Source: Orientallactaga sibirica (Eukaryota; Chordata; Mammalia; Rodentia; Dipodidae). Taken from it: DNA of 64,000 nt. Position 1 is the stretch's first letter, and each line of letters starts with the position of its first letter. A model generated the notes under the pieces. It had not been told where the DNA came from. It saw only the letters and a program-made list of their open reading frames with translations, and made no database searches. Below, piece by piece: positions 34,355 through 44,788 of this stretch. The DNA lies in the NCBI GenBank assembly GCA_036365145.1, contig JAEOAD010000015.1, forward strand, positions 14,687,501 through 14,751,500, given 5' to 3'. Position numbers and translations under genes: made by a program.

Positions 34355-34480
34355 CACTGAAGTAGAGCTGTTATTCCTACTATGGAGAGAGGACCACCAA
34401 AGCTCAGAGAATGCTCATTTTCATGCAGCTGAGACAGACTCAAGACCCCAGGCTCTTGCCACTGCCACACCCACCCCACC
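34355..34480 (-). repeat. MIR fragment (antisense)
   Basis: GAGCTGTTATTCCTACTATG, CACCAAAGCTCAGAGAATGC, CATGCAGCTGAGACAGACTC and AGACCCCAGGCTCTTGCCAC resemble the reverse MIR from the TATTATCCC block to the TCCAGAGCCCG start. Confidence 0.5.
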
Positions 34481-34828
34481 GCTTTACCACTGATAAAAAC
34501 ACTTGATGCATTATGTATGGGGTACCCTCAGGTCCTTCCCAACAGCTGCTGAACTGTTTATTACCCTTAAAAAGTTGAATTTAACAACTTAAGCCATCCA
34601 TACTTTACCTTTGGACAAAGCTCTGGCCAGTTTCCATAGCCCATGAAGATGAGGAAGATCCAGACCCCCTCCTCTTAAGGAATTGCTCATCCAGTGGTAG
34701 ACATAAAGCATGAAGACAGTGCTATGGTTCTTTGGTAGAGAAAGCTCATTTGATGTTCAAAGTAGCCCAAAGAGGTTTGCTGGTTTGTATTTCCATGTAA
34801 TCTGCATTTTACCAGAGTTTCATCTGTT

Positions 34829-34853
34829 TGTGTGTGTGTGTGTGTGTGTGTAT

Positions 34854-34890
<37 letters not shown>

Positions 34891-35012
34891 AGGTAGGGTC
34901 TCACTCTAGCTCAGGCAGACCTGGAATTCACTATGTAGTCTTGAATTCATGGTGATCCTCCTACCTTTGCCTCCCAAGTGCTGGGATTAAAGGCATCCAC
35001 CAACACGCCCCT
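34829..35012 (-). repeat. (TG)n plus B1-like SINE (antisense)
   Basis: A 24-bp TG run is followed by a poly(T) of about 33 bases and GAGGTAGGGTCTCACTCTAG. The body carries CAGGCAGACCTGGAATTCAC, then a deletion of about 14 bp (CAGGGTGGCC lost), TGGTGATCCTCCTACCTTTG and TGCTGGGATTAAAGGCATCC to CCAACACGCCCC. The long homopolymer may be imprecise. Confidence 0.93.
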
Positions 35013-37117
35013 CCATCCCCCCAGAGTTACATCTGAATATCAGAAAACAGTGGCTAAATTTCAGGGGTAGAACCAAGCTCCTGCCCCTGCTATAAATAAA
35101 GCATTTGTATTATGTCAGGCCATCCTTGGAACGTGTGTCTCCTGGGGATGGTGAGGCATGGAATCCACAGTATAGACTATTGTTTCTGCTTTCCTGTTGC
35201 CTTCCCTGTGGAGACAAGGTGGAGTGTCAGATGCTGACATCTCTAACTTGTTGAAGTTGTGCCCCTTACCACTTCCCAAAGTGACACTCCTGTCGCTGCT
35301 TCCCTGGGGAGAGAAAAGGTAAAAATGCTTGGTGCATGCCATTTAATTGTCATGCTACTCAGAGCTGTCAAGAGGAAGCCAACTGCCTTGGGTTTCAAAT
35401 ACATGTCATTCCCTCCTCCCCCAGGTGCACTTTAAGTGAAGCTGATGGGGGCAGGGAAGGATTCCACCTGGCAGTTTGTTTAGGGAGAGAGATGAGTGGA
35501 CTTAGCAGAAGGTTCCAGCAAACTTAATGGCTACTTAGGGGTGACAGTGGTCATGAACCACCTGGGGAGCCTGGGAGCAAAGATGTTACTGTTACTCTAA
35601 TTCTGGGGCCACTGACCACTTGTACCTTCCTCCCCACACCATGCCTGGGGCTGCCACTGTGAGGAAGGCCCCGATCCTCCTCCATGTAATGGAGCCCAGG
35701 GACCCCAGTGTCCAAATTCAAGCTTCCCTATCCTCCATTAGCACAGAGTGGCCATTCTCAGCTCATCTGTATTGGGATCTCAGAAGGAAACGTCCAGGAA
35801 GCATGTGTGAGGTGCCCAGCACAGACCAGCAGCTGAAAGTGATGACTTTTGATGACCAGGAGAGACATTTTCTTCAAATCAGAGCATGTGCGTGAACGCG
35901 TGCTCACGCGCGCACACACCCACACACACACCCTTCACAAGCAGATAAAAAGTCCGCTAGGTATTTGCTCAGACCCCACCAAAGGACTGTGGCTGCCCAG
36001 AGCTGCCCCAGCCCAACCCCAGTCTACAAGCCACATCATTTCCCATGGTTAGGATGCAATCCAGAAATAGTCCCTCGAGAGGATGGTTGCTTGGCCATCA
36101 CTTTCTTGTTAGTATTTTGTTTCACCTATATTGATGTTAGATTCAATACTGACTTCCTGATTTCAAAATAAAAGTAGATGCTTCCTCTTGACCTGAGATA
36201 CTTAAGAAGATGGGTTCTTAGGAAGAAGTAGAACAAACATGGGTTTTAAATGCTGCCTCCTTTCTCTCTGAACCCAGGGGGTGGGGGCTGGTGGCTGCTC
36301 CAGTGGAGAACCAGAGGACACTGGGATTCCAATCTCTGCAGGAGATTCATGTCTCCCTCTCTCCAGAGAGTTAGGCAGCTGCTATTCTCCACACTGCTGG
36401 CCCATCCAGTAGTCTTTGAGCAGTTTTAGCTAGGAGAGCCACAGAGTCCTTACCATTGAAGGAACAGCTGATCATCAGAAAAACCAGAGTTTTAATCTTT
36501 GAGTTGCCACCAATCCAAAGAACCTACGAGTACTTCTCAAGCTAAATCTAGTCCCACCCTACCCATTCAAGCACATGACTGCTTGGTACTCAAAGCTCAT
36601 ATTCTGCATATGTGGTCTACAAGCTCAAGGATCTTAGACAGTATAGGGAACAAAAGGAGAATGAATTGTTGCAAAGGAGTGTTTGTATGGATAAGAAAGT
36701 GGGGAAATGTCCAGGAGAGTCCCAACATAACTTGACATGAGAATGACTACTCCCACGGGGATTATAACTGGCCTGATGGCTCTGGGTCAACCTTGGGTTG
36801 TGTCTTTTGTCCTGACTATGTTATTAGTAGGTTTCTTTTTACTTTCTGAGATATCTAGGTTCAAATGATCAATTATAAGGGCATTGTGATTATATACGAC
36901 CATGTACCTGGGAGTGGTTAATAGCTCTGAGAATAGATATACGTGGTGGGTATTATATTTCAGTGATGCCTTATTCTTGGTGCGCTCATAGCCCAGCACC
37001 TGGCTGGGGTTAGCACGTGGACAAGTCACTCCACTATTTCACGGCAGTGGGCTTCAAGGTGAGATCATGTCATGTAGCAGTAGTTCACATCCTTTCTCAT
37101 AGCCTGCTACTTTGGGT
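35013..37117. other. Unique non-coding stretch
   Basis: About 2.1 kb without recognised repeats except an alternating CG/CA tract at 35889-35936 (AACGCGTGCTCACGCGCGCA then CA repeats). Open frames of 60-91 codons show no domains. Confidence 0.4.
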
Positions 37118-37300
37118 GGTTTTTTTTTGTTTTGTTTTGTTTCTTGTTTGTTTTGGTTTGGTTTTTCAAAGTAGAAACTCGCTGTAGCCCAGGCTGACCT
37201 GGAACTCACTCTGTCAAGACTGGCCTCAAACTCACAGTGATCTTCCTACCTGTGCCTCCCAAATGCTGGGATTAAAGATGTGCGCCACCACGCCTGGCTT
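37118..37300 (-). repeat. B1-like SINE (antisense)
   Basis: A TTTTGTTTTGTTTTGTTTCT tail, GTTTTTCAAAGTAGAAACTC, CCAGGCTGACCTGGAACTCA, CTGGCCTCAAACTCACAGTG and TAAAGATGTGCGCCACCACG. Around 10 bp of the AGTCTCAGGG portion is missing. Confidence 0.93.
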
Positions 37301-37995
37301 AGCCTACGACTTTTGACCTTTATGAAAATATTGGCTTATCTCAACTATAAACTAGGAATAACCCTATGGGCCTCATACTTAGTGATTACTTTAAAGCATC
37401 TTTTTTTCTTTCTTTTTGACGCATGATAAACTGCCAACCAGTACCAGCTGCTGCTATCATCATCACATCATCATCATCAGTTATTCCAAGACTGTTATTA
37501 TTTGAGCTTTATTCTTGGCACCTGTGAAAGGGTGAGAGCTAACTCCTATCCTGCGCTGTGCCCTATTCCATCACAGGCTGAAGTTACACAGCCTGAAATC
37601 CCTGGAAAGGTTGTGAGTTAGCTGTGGCACAGAAAGTCCTGCCTGCCAGCTAGCTACTCTGTCCTCTGGGACACGGGAACTGGCTTCTCAAGGCATCATC
37701 CTTTCCACCCACCCTGATGAACCTCCCCTTGCAGGCCTCCAGGGCCCATCCACTTCCTTCTCCTATGAGTAAGGCTGTGTAAACACCAAGACTAGGATGT
37801 CATTTACTGGTGCTGGCTGACACCAGTGGGCTCTGGTCCAAGAGAGACCAGGGGCTAATTTCCCCATCCTGTTGTGAGTACTTCTCTTCTCCTTCCCTCC
37901 TGAATGAAGCATCCTCTGTTCCTACTTCATCTGCTTTATTCTAGTTCTTTCTACTCTTTTGCCTTTCAGCCATAGCTGTTTGAGAGGGAGTTTCG
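37301..37995. other. Unique non-coding stretch with (ATC)n
   Basis: ATC triplets with one CAC interruption occupy 37455-37480. Nothing else is recognised. Confidence 0.4.
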
Positions 37996-38222
37996 GAGAG
38001 TGGTTAAGAACAAACATTTCAGCCACAGTGCCCCCGTTCATAAGTTGACCATACCACTTAAATGCTGACTCTCTTGGACAAGAGACTTGGACATTTTCTT
38101 TCTTATATCACTTAATTATAAAATAAACAGATATAAAGCCAGCCCAGAGCTGGGAGGTTTTAGGTAGTGTCAAATGGGTACTCAAAGCTTAACACACAGT
38201 AGGTCCGTGATACATGGTAGCT
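37996..38222 (+). repeat. MIR SINE, near full length
   Basis: GAGAGTGGTTAAGAACAAAC, TGGACAAGAGACTTGGACAT, TCTTATATCACTTAATTATA and CTTAACACACAGTAGGTCCG with TGATACATGGTAGCTACTAT cover MIR from AGTGGTTAAGAGCACGG to the AATAAATGTTAGCTATTAT end. Confidence 0.78.
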
Positions 38223-38657
38223 ACTATTTTTGTTTGCTTGGGCTCTTCATATTTGGCCATCTTGGTCGCTATTCTGGGTGTTATGGACAAGATTCCTTGG
38301 GGACCACTTAGACTGGAAACCTCACAGTGCTCAGGGCACTACAAAGAAGCCACTGCCACACTGGACCTCAGATCCTTGGGGCAGCAATGTGCTTTCTCAG
38401 GCCTTTGGGCCTCTTACCATCTAGCTTTCCTTTGCTTCTGTTGCCTCTGCCCCGCCCTTGTGCCACTGCAGAGGAGAAACACTCAGCTATAGGCAGCTGT
38501 CCTCAGTCCCCCCTCTTAGATGGGATGGGGTGGGAATGATGTACTGAGACAGTAACTGGCCTTGAAGCCCTCAGGCAATGATGCCTATTCCAGTCTTGGT
38601 TCTGTGGCCCTGAATAAGTCATTTCATATCTCAGGATTTCAGGTTCCCCTCTTTTTG
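38223..38657. other. Unique non-coding stretch with small MIR piece
   Basis: A 92-codon forward frame starts within the preceding MIR and continues to 38492 with no recognisable domain. About 38575-38640 (CCAGTCTTGGTTCTGTGGCC, CTGAATAAGTCATTTCATAT) is a likely short MIR. Confidence 0.4.
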
Positions 38658-38967
38658 TTACATGTATCTGTATGTGTACATGCACGTTCATGTGTGTGGG
38701 GGTGCACATGTACGTGCGTGTAGAGGTCAGACGACAACCTCAGGGGTTATCCTCAGGAACTATTCACTTCTTTTTTAAGCAAAGAGTCTGAAGCTCACCT
38801 TTTAGCTGGCCAGAGAGCCCTGGGGAATCTAGTTATCTTTGCCTCCCCAGTGTTGGCATTTAAGAGGCATGCCACTGCACCCAGAACTCTCTGTGGGCAC
38901 TGGTGGTCACACTCAGGTTCTCATGCTTGCAAGGTAAGCATTTTACACTGAGTCATCTCCTCACCCC
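38658..38967 (-). repeat. B4-like bipartite SINE (antisense)
   Basis: TG-rich tract (CATGTGTGTGGGGGTGCACA), GTAGAGGTCAGACGACAACC, a B1-like part (GTCTGAAGCTCACCTTTTAG, TTTGCCTCCCCAGTGTTGGC) and a tRNA-like half (CACACTCAGGTTCTCATGCT, GGTAAGCATTTTACACTGAG, CATCTCCTCACCCC). Confidence 0.82.
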
Positions 38968-39705
38968 TCAGCTGCCCTTGCAAGCTGAGGAAAGGAGCTG
39001 AGATTGAAGTGCACACTGCTGGTCACCAGTTGCTAGGGGAGGCAGCCTTGCTGCTTGTTGCCAGTTGGGTCCATTTCCCCCAGGCATGGAGGAGAACAGG
39101 GAAGGCCATCCTGGCATCCACATTCGCAGTAACAAAAGCAAGTCACTGTGGAGGGAGGCCATATGCTGTGGGTTCTGCTCTTCCTCCCAAAGGAGCCTTT
39201 GATGTCTCTTTCCCTACTTTGGTCCCCAGGGGACATTTGAGCCAGGGGTTGTTCAGTGAACCATCAGCCACCACTTCAAAGAGCTTGGATCCTTCTCAGA
39301 GATTCACTTACTCTGTGTTGCTGTGTTTGTTTGGACATTGGGGGAATAATTTACAGAAGCTGGGGCAGATCCCCGGAAATCCATTTGCTGAGGGACCTTG
39401 CGCCTGCCCTTGTCAGGCTCTTGTGATCATGTCTAGCAGAGGAGATGGGGCTGTGGTGAGAGCTGAGTCAATGTCCCTGTTATCCTAATGCTAGTCCATG
39501 GACCGGAGCCAAATCTAGGACAGCAAAATCCTCAGAGATGCAAGTTTCCTGGCTCTTTCTCTGGGTGAATGCTATACATTTTATGAGCTTCCCAATGGAC
39601 AGCCGGCTTAGGGGAATGTGAGGGTTTGTTGGTTAGGGGCTCCGTATTCTCTGCTCCTTCTGATGCCCACCGGAAAACTATAAAGTCGCAGTATTATTAA
39701 AGTAT
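38968..39705. other. Unique non-coding stretch
   Basis: It contains the longest frame outside the duplication (159 codons forward, 39009-39488). It has no recognisable domain, is overlapped by antisense frames and has no clear splice or promoter context. I treat it as fortuitous. Confidence 0.45.
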
Positions 39706-40292
39706 TATTAGGGCTGGCCTGGAGAGATGGCTCAGTGGTCAAGGCACTTGTCTGCAAAGCCTAACAACCTGGATTTAATTCCACAGTACCTATGTAAAGC
39801 CATACGCATAAAGTGACATATGCGTCTTTGTAGCAGATAGCTTCAGGTCCGCTGAGATGAACTTCCAGACCAGGCACAGTTATGGAGGAAGGGATATTTA
39901 TTGAAGCTTACAGATCCAGGGGTAGTTCCATAATGGCAGGAGAAGTGGCCTGCTCTCACAGGACCAGGCAAGAGAGAGAGAAAAGCCACCAGCCAAAAGC
40001 CACAGCACACTTCAGGAACTCCCCCTAGGCATACTTTGCATATCTTTACAATGGAATCTCAAACCATCACCACACCTTAAGATCCGCCCCCAGTGACATT
40101 GCCTCCAGCAATATGGCTGCAGATGCAAACTATAAACTAATAAAACACTGAATATATTGGGGGACATATATTCAAACTACCACAGTCTGGAATTCATTTG
40201 CAGTGGCTAGAGGGCCTGGTGTGCCTGTTCTGTCTTTCTCTCTCTCTCTCTTTCTGTCTCTCTCTGCTTGCAAATAAAATAAAATAAAAATT
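39706..40292 (+). repeat. tRNA-headed rodent SINE, split by an LTR
   Basis: The 5' part (GGCCTGGAGAGATGGCTCAG, GGTCAAGGCACTTGTCTGCA, CATATGCGTCT) ends at 39828 and the 3' part resumes at about 40185 (GTCTGGAATTCATTTGCAGT, GGCTAGAGGGCCTGGTGTGC, a TCTCTCTCTC block and an AAATAAAATAAAATAAAAATT tail). Removing the 39829-40184 LTR and one flank copy restores a normal SINE. It lies immediately before the first duplicated unit. Confidence 0.92.
39829..40184 (-). mobile_element. MaLR-type solo LTR inserted in a SINE
   Basis: On the reverse strand it begins TGTGGTAGTTTGAATATATG, TCCCCCAATATATTC and ends GAAGCTATCTGCTACA, giving TG...CA termini over 356 bp. AATAAATATCCCTTCC near its far end is a polyadenylation-signal region. 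It interrupts the tRNA-headed SINE and is flanked by GTCTT (39824-39828) and GTCTG (40185-40189), an imperfect 5-bp duplication as expected for ERVL-type integration. No internal region is present. Confidence 0.88.
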
Positions 40293-41289
40293 ATTAGGAC
40301 TATTTCTGGGTGATGTTTCCACTTAGCAGATGATGGCCATCTTACATGATGTGCATTTGGAGGTGGGGGACTTCCGCTGGTATCTGTAAGGATGCAGAAT
40401 GGACACAACAGATAAAATATTGGAGCTGAAGCTTAGCAGTGGCATTGAGGAAACTCAGAGTTCTGACCTTTTGAGTTTTGTGGATCCAGCCAGAAGCCCC
40501 AATCCCACTTATGTCCCACTTATGAAATAAACTGTAATTTGAAAATGTTTCAGAGAAGAAGGAAGGGGCAGGGGCAAGCTCTCTCTGATGGGTGATCATT
40601 TCGGGAGCTTCTCCCTTTTTCCAGATCTTTTGTGATTCATTGGGCCTCTCAGCCTACTCCAAAAGGTGAAGTAGATGGTCTCACCCTTAGACCCTTCAGA
40701 AATTCCCTGCCTTGGGTGTCTTCACCCATCCATGTGTCCTCGGGGGCAGGAAATGCAATTAATGGGATACCAACAAGGCATTCGAAGGACCTATTCCTAC
40801 CACACCCTATTTTCCCAAAGCATAGGTCCCAGCTCCACCAGACTGCTCAGAAATCACTTTCTCATCAGGCCAGGGATATTTTCAAAGTGGCCGTGTTTTC
40901 TCTATCATTTCCTTCCCTCCCCCCTTCACTTCCTGTTTTTTTCTTCCTCTTTCTCCACCCCCACACCCCCACCCCATCTCTCCTGGCATGTCCCTGATGA
41001 GAACAGGAACAAAGCCCAGAGGGTGATGATCATGACTTCCTGCAGTGTCCTCTGGCTGTGGTTGTTCAGAGATGGGGCTAGCCTAGTCTCCTGGGCCACC
41101 TGAGTCCTACAGGAGCTGGGCAGCATCCTTGCCTTCCAAAGCACCCCCTCTAAAAACTAAGTAAAAACAGAATTTATAATTCTCCCTGTCTTTAAAACAT
41201 TTACAACTTTCAAAGAACTTTCTCGTGCATCTATGCAGGACAATACGTGAGTAGACAACTCCTGATATTGGACAAAAAGGAGATTTAGG

Positions 41290-41475
41290 AATTAGATGTG
41301 GGCTTTTTCTTGTTCTGCACTTACTTTCTTTATGGCTGTGTAAACTATTCCAGCTGTGAGAAACTCAGTGTCCTAGTTCTTTGGGAAAATGGAGTTAATA
41401 ATACCTAACAAAAAAATTTTGAGGACAAATTGAGAAAATATAGCAGCCACATGGAATGCTTGGCAGATATGACTA
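41290..41475 (+). repeat. MIR SINE (in copy 1)
   Basis: TTGTTCTGCACTTACTTTCT, CTCAGTGTCCTAGTTCTTTG, GGAAAATGGAGTTAATAATA, CCTAACAAAAAAATTTTGAG and GGAATGCTTGGCAGATATGA follow MIR order. The same element recurs at about 42970-43155 in copy 2. Confidence 0.75.
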
Positions 41476-41861
41476 TTTTAGTAAGTATAAGCTCCCTGCT
41501 TTTCTTCTTGGATCTGCAATCCTTCTTGGAGGATTAAAACAGAAGAGGTGCTATTCAGATATAGATCAGCCAGAAAAATCATTCAGAAATGATATGCCTG
41601 GGAGAGACTCCATATCTGTTAGAGAAAGAGAGAGTTTTACTTGCTGTCACAAAAACACAGAGCCCACCCAGATGTGTCCGTGGTTCACAATATTCCATAA
41701 TAATATTTGTCTGATGAAAAACCAGGTATCCCATCCACTTGCAGTGGACTGTTTTAGTAATCTAGTTTCCCCATGGTAAAGCCATAAAAACTACAAAAAC
41801 AGCAGCCTGGGAAAAAATACCACCTCCCGTTTTGAAAATCTGTTTTAAAAAATAAAAATAA

Positions 41862-41989
41862 GGGCAAGAGAGATAGCTTAGTAGTTAAGGTGCTTGTCTG
41901 CAAAGTCAAAGGTCTCAGGGTTGATTCCCCAGGACCAATGTAAGCCAGATGCACAAGTGGCATGCATCTGGAGTTCATTCATTTGCAGT
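41862..41989 (+). repeat. tRNA-headed SINE, truncated at duplication junction
   Basis: AGGGCAAGAGAGATAGCTTA, GTAGTTAAGGTGCTTGTCTG, CAGGGTTGATTCCCCAGGAC and TGGAGTTCATTCATTTGCAG run up to CAGT, where the sequence jumps to ATTAGGACTA, the start of copy 2. The complete element survives only in the downstream copy. Confidence 0.93.
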
Positions 41990-43674
41990 ATTAGGACTAT
42001 TTCTGGGTGATGTTTCCACTTAGCAGATGATGGCCATCTTACATGATGTGCATTTGGAGGTGGGGACTTCGCTGGTATCTGTAAGGATGCAGAATGGACA
42101 CAACAGATAAAATATTGGAGCTGAAGCTTAGCAGTGGCATTGAGGAAACTCAGAGTTCTGACCTTTTGAGTTTTGTGGATCCAGCCAGGAGCCCCAATCC
42201 CACTTATGTCCCACTTATGAAATAAACTGTAATTTGAAAATGTTTCAGAGAAGAAGGAAGGGGCAGGGCAAGCTCTCTCTGATGGGTGATCATTTCGGGA
42301 GCTTCTCCTTTTCCAGATCTTTTGTGATTCATTGGGCCTCTCAGCCTACTCCAAAAGGTGAAGTAGATGGTCTCACCCTTAGACCCTTCAGAAATTCCCT
42401 GCCTTGGGTGTCTTCACCCATCCATGTGTCCTCGGGGGTAGGAAATGCAATTAATGGGATACCAACAAGGATTCGAAAGACCTATTCCTACCACACCCTA
42501 TTTTCCCAAAGCATAGGTCCCAGCTCCACCAGACTGCTCAGAAATCACTTTCTCATCAGGCCGGGGATATTTTCAAAGTGGCCGTGTTTTCTCTATCATT
42601 TCCTTCCCTCCCCCCTTCACTTCCTGTTTTTTTCTTCCTCTTTCTCCACCCCCACACCCCCACCCCATCTCTCCTGGCATGTCCCTGATGAGAACAGGAA
42701 CAAAGCCCAGAGGGTGATGATCATGACTTCCTGCAGTGTCCTCTGGCTATGGTTGTTCAGAGATGGGGCTAGCCTAGTCTCCTGGGCCACCTGAGTCCTA
42801 CGGGAGCTGGGCAGCATCCTTGCCTTCCAAAGCACCCCGTCCAAAAACTAAGTAAAAACAGAATTTATAATTCTCCCTGTCTTTAAAACATTTACAACTT
42901 TCAAAGAACTTTCTCATGCATTTATGCAGGATAGACAACTCCTGATATTGGACAAAAAGGAGATTTAGGAATTAGATGTGGGCTTTTTCTTGTTCTGCAC
43001 TTACTTTCTTTATGGCTGTGTAAACTATTCCAGCTGTGAGAAAGTCAGTGTCCTAGTTCTTTGGGAAAATGGAGTTAATAATACCTAACAAAAAAATTTT
43101 GAGGACAAATTGAGAAAATATAGCAGCCACATGGAATGCTTGGCAGATATGACTATTTTAGTAAGTATAAGCTCCCTGCTTTTCTTCTTGGATCTGCAAT
43201 CCTTCTTGGAGGATTAAAACAGAAGAGGTGCTATTCAGATATAGATCAGCCAGAAAAATCATTCAGAAATGATATGCCTGGGAGAGACTCCATATCTGTT
43301 AGAGAAAGAGAGAGTTTTACTTGCTGTCACAAAAACACAGAGCCCACCCAGATGTGTCCGTGGTTCACAATATTCCATAATAATATTTGTCTGATGAAAA
43401 ACCAGGTCATCCCATCCACTTGCAGTGGACTGTTTTAGTAATCTAGTTTCCCCATGGTAAAGCCATAAAAACTACAAAAACAGCAGCCTGGGGAAAAAAT
43501 ACCACCTCCCGTTTTGAAAATCTGTTTTAAAAAATAAAAATAAGGGCAAGAGAGATAGCTTAGTAGTTAAGGTGCTTGTCTGCAAAGTCAAAGGTCTCAG
43601 GGTTGATTCCCCAGGACCAATGTAAGCCAGATGCACGAAGTGGCGCATGCATCTGGAGTTCATTCATTTGCAGT
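41990..43674. repeat. Tandem duplication, copy 2 (1,685 bp)
   Basis: The second unit in the same orientation. The length difference of 12 bp is fully explained by the indels seen: copy 1 has 17 extra bases and copy 2 has 5. Substitutions are about 0.6%. A 186-codon frame (42234-42794) exists only because two short copy-1 frames are joined here by indels; it has no recognisable domain. Confidence 0.95.
42970..43155 (+). repeat. MIR SINE (in copy 2)
   Basis: Nearly identical to the MIR in copy 1, with GAAAGTCAGTG in place of GAAACTCAGTG. The shared position shows that the MIR predates the duplication. Confidence 0.75.
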
Positions 43675-43772
43675 GGCCGAAGGCCCTGGCGCACCCATTC
43701 TCTCTTTCTATCTGCCTCTTTCTCTCTCTCTTTCCCTCTCTCAAATAAATTGAATAAATAAATAAAATAAAA
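43544..43772 (+). repeat. tRNA-headed rodent SINE, full length
   Basis: AGGGCAAGAGAGATAGCTTA head, GCCAGATGCACGAAGTGGCG, CAGTGGCCGAAGGCCCTGGC, a CTCTCTTTC-rich block, then AAATAAATTGAATAAATAAA tail. This complete copy spans the end of duplication copy 2 and the unique flank, locating the junction inside the SINE. Confidence 0.95.
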
Positions 43773-44788
43773 ATGAAAGTAAAGACTTCTCACCCAGGGA
43801 TAAGGGCCACTCGTTTGAGGAGGCAGCCTGAACATCTGGCTGCATTTTAAAAGCTCCAAAGGCAGAAGATCAGAGTTTCATCTGGATTCTACTCCAATTT
43901 GCTGATCCTTACAGGAGGTTACTTTCTTCTTCAAGACTCAGTTTCCCCAACTACAGAATGAATGAATGATTGTCTCCTGGACGTCTTCTAGCCGTGGTCA
44001 TTCCTGATCCTGTGGCTTGCTATGCTCTGTTTAGAAGTATGTTGTGACCAGAGGAAGACAGGAAATTGCCTCTCGTAGTAACTGACTTACGTTCCCTTTC
44101 AACAGGATATTGCTTCCTCAAGGACAGACTCTCAGGGGTCACAGTCGTGACTTGGGGAGACATTGGTCGTGTCCTCACAGCTGTTCCACTGGTTTGTTCC
44201 CTTGCCTGGATTGGTGACACAGAACCACTAGAGACATTCCCAGGTAATGAGCTGCTAAGTCTGGTTCAAAACAGATAACACAGTTGTAACTAACATGCTA
44301 GCAGGAAGTGCCTAATGTGCCTGACTATAGAATGTTTGAAAGTCCTGACCCTGGTCAGCTGTTCATATTTGTCATCTTTAATAGAAGCCGTGCCTTCTAA
44401 CATCACATTTAAAGAAAAACAAATAAAGAGGATATGGATAAGAATTGACATGCACTTCCAGGAAAGTGTGATTTTCAAGTAGTCAAGGCCTCTGTGCTCC
44501 TTAGCTGTACTCATTCTCAGTGAATCTGGGCCATTCTGGGGCTTTGAGATGTTAAAATATGCAACAGAATTGGAGTTTTAGTCACTCTTTCCTTGCATTA
44601 TCCTTTTATGATGAAGCCCAGGTGAGTTCCTTTCTGTCCCTATTGGCTAAGCAAATCTAGACAAGCAGAAGGGAAGTCCTTTGTGGCCAGCCAAAGTTGA
44701 TGTAGGTGTCCTGTTAGAGACCCCATTGGCACCCCTTTTGCTATAACATTTTTCTTGAGTATGTGTGTGTGCATATATGTATGTATAC
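43773..44788. other. Unique stretch with MIR at about 43870-43980
   Basis: GAGTTTCATCTGGATTCTAC, TTCAAGACTCAGTTTCCCCA and ACTACAGAATGAATGAATGA form a sense MIR fragment. The remainder to 44788 is unrecognised and contains no convincing exon. Confidence 0.5.

Larger units (their letters stand above)
40293..41989. repeat. Tandem duplication, copy 1 (1,697 bp)
   Basis: From ATTAGGACTATTTCTGGGTG to ATTCATTTGCAGT this unit is repeated directly by copy 2. The differences I counted are about ten substitutions, an 11-bp indel (near 41242, present here) and several 1-3-bp indels, many in homopolymers or at CpG. The contents are otherwise unique sequence, one MIR and 128 bp of a SINE. Open frames of 121 and 142 codons within it are broken relative to copy 2 by 1-bp indels, which argues against coding function. 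Confidence 0.95.

Noticed and set aside
39009..39488. 159-codon forward frame
   Set aside because: No recognisable domain, overlapped by antisense frames, and no splice or promoter context. Such a length is expected by chance in 64 kb of moderately GC-rich DNA.
42234..42794. 186-codon forward frame, the longest in the window
   Set aside because: It exists only in duplication copy 2. In copy 1 the same DNA is split by 1-bp indels, it contains no recognisable domain, and it has no exon context.
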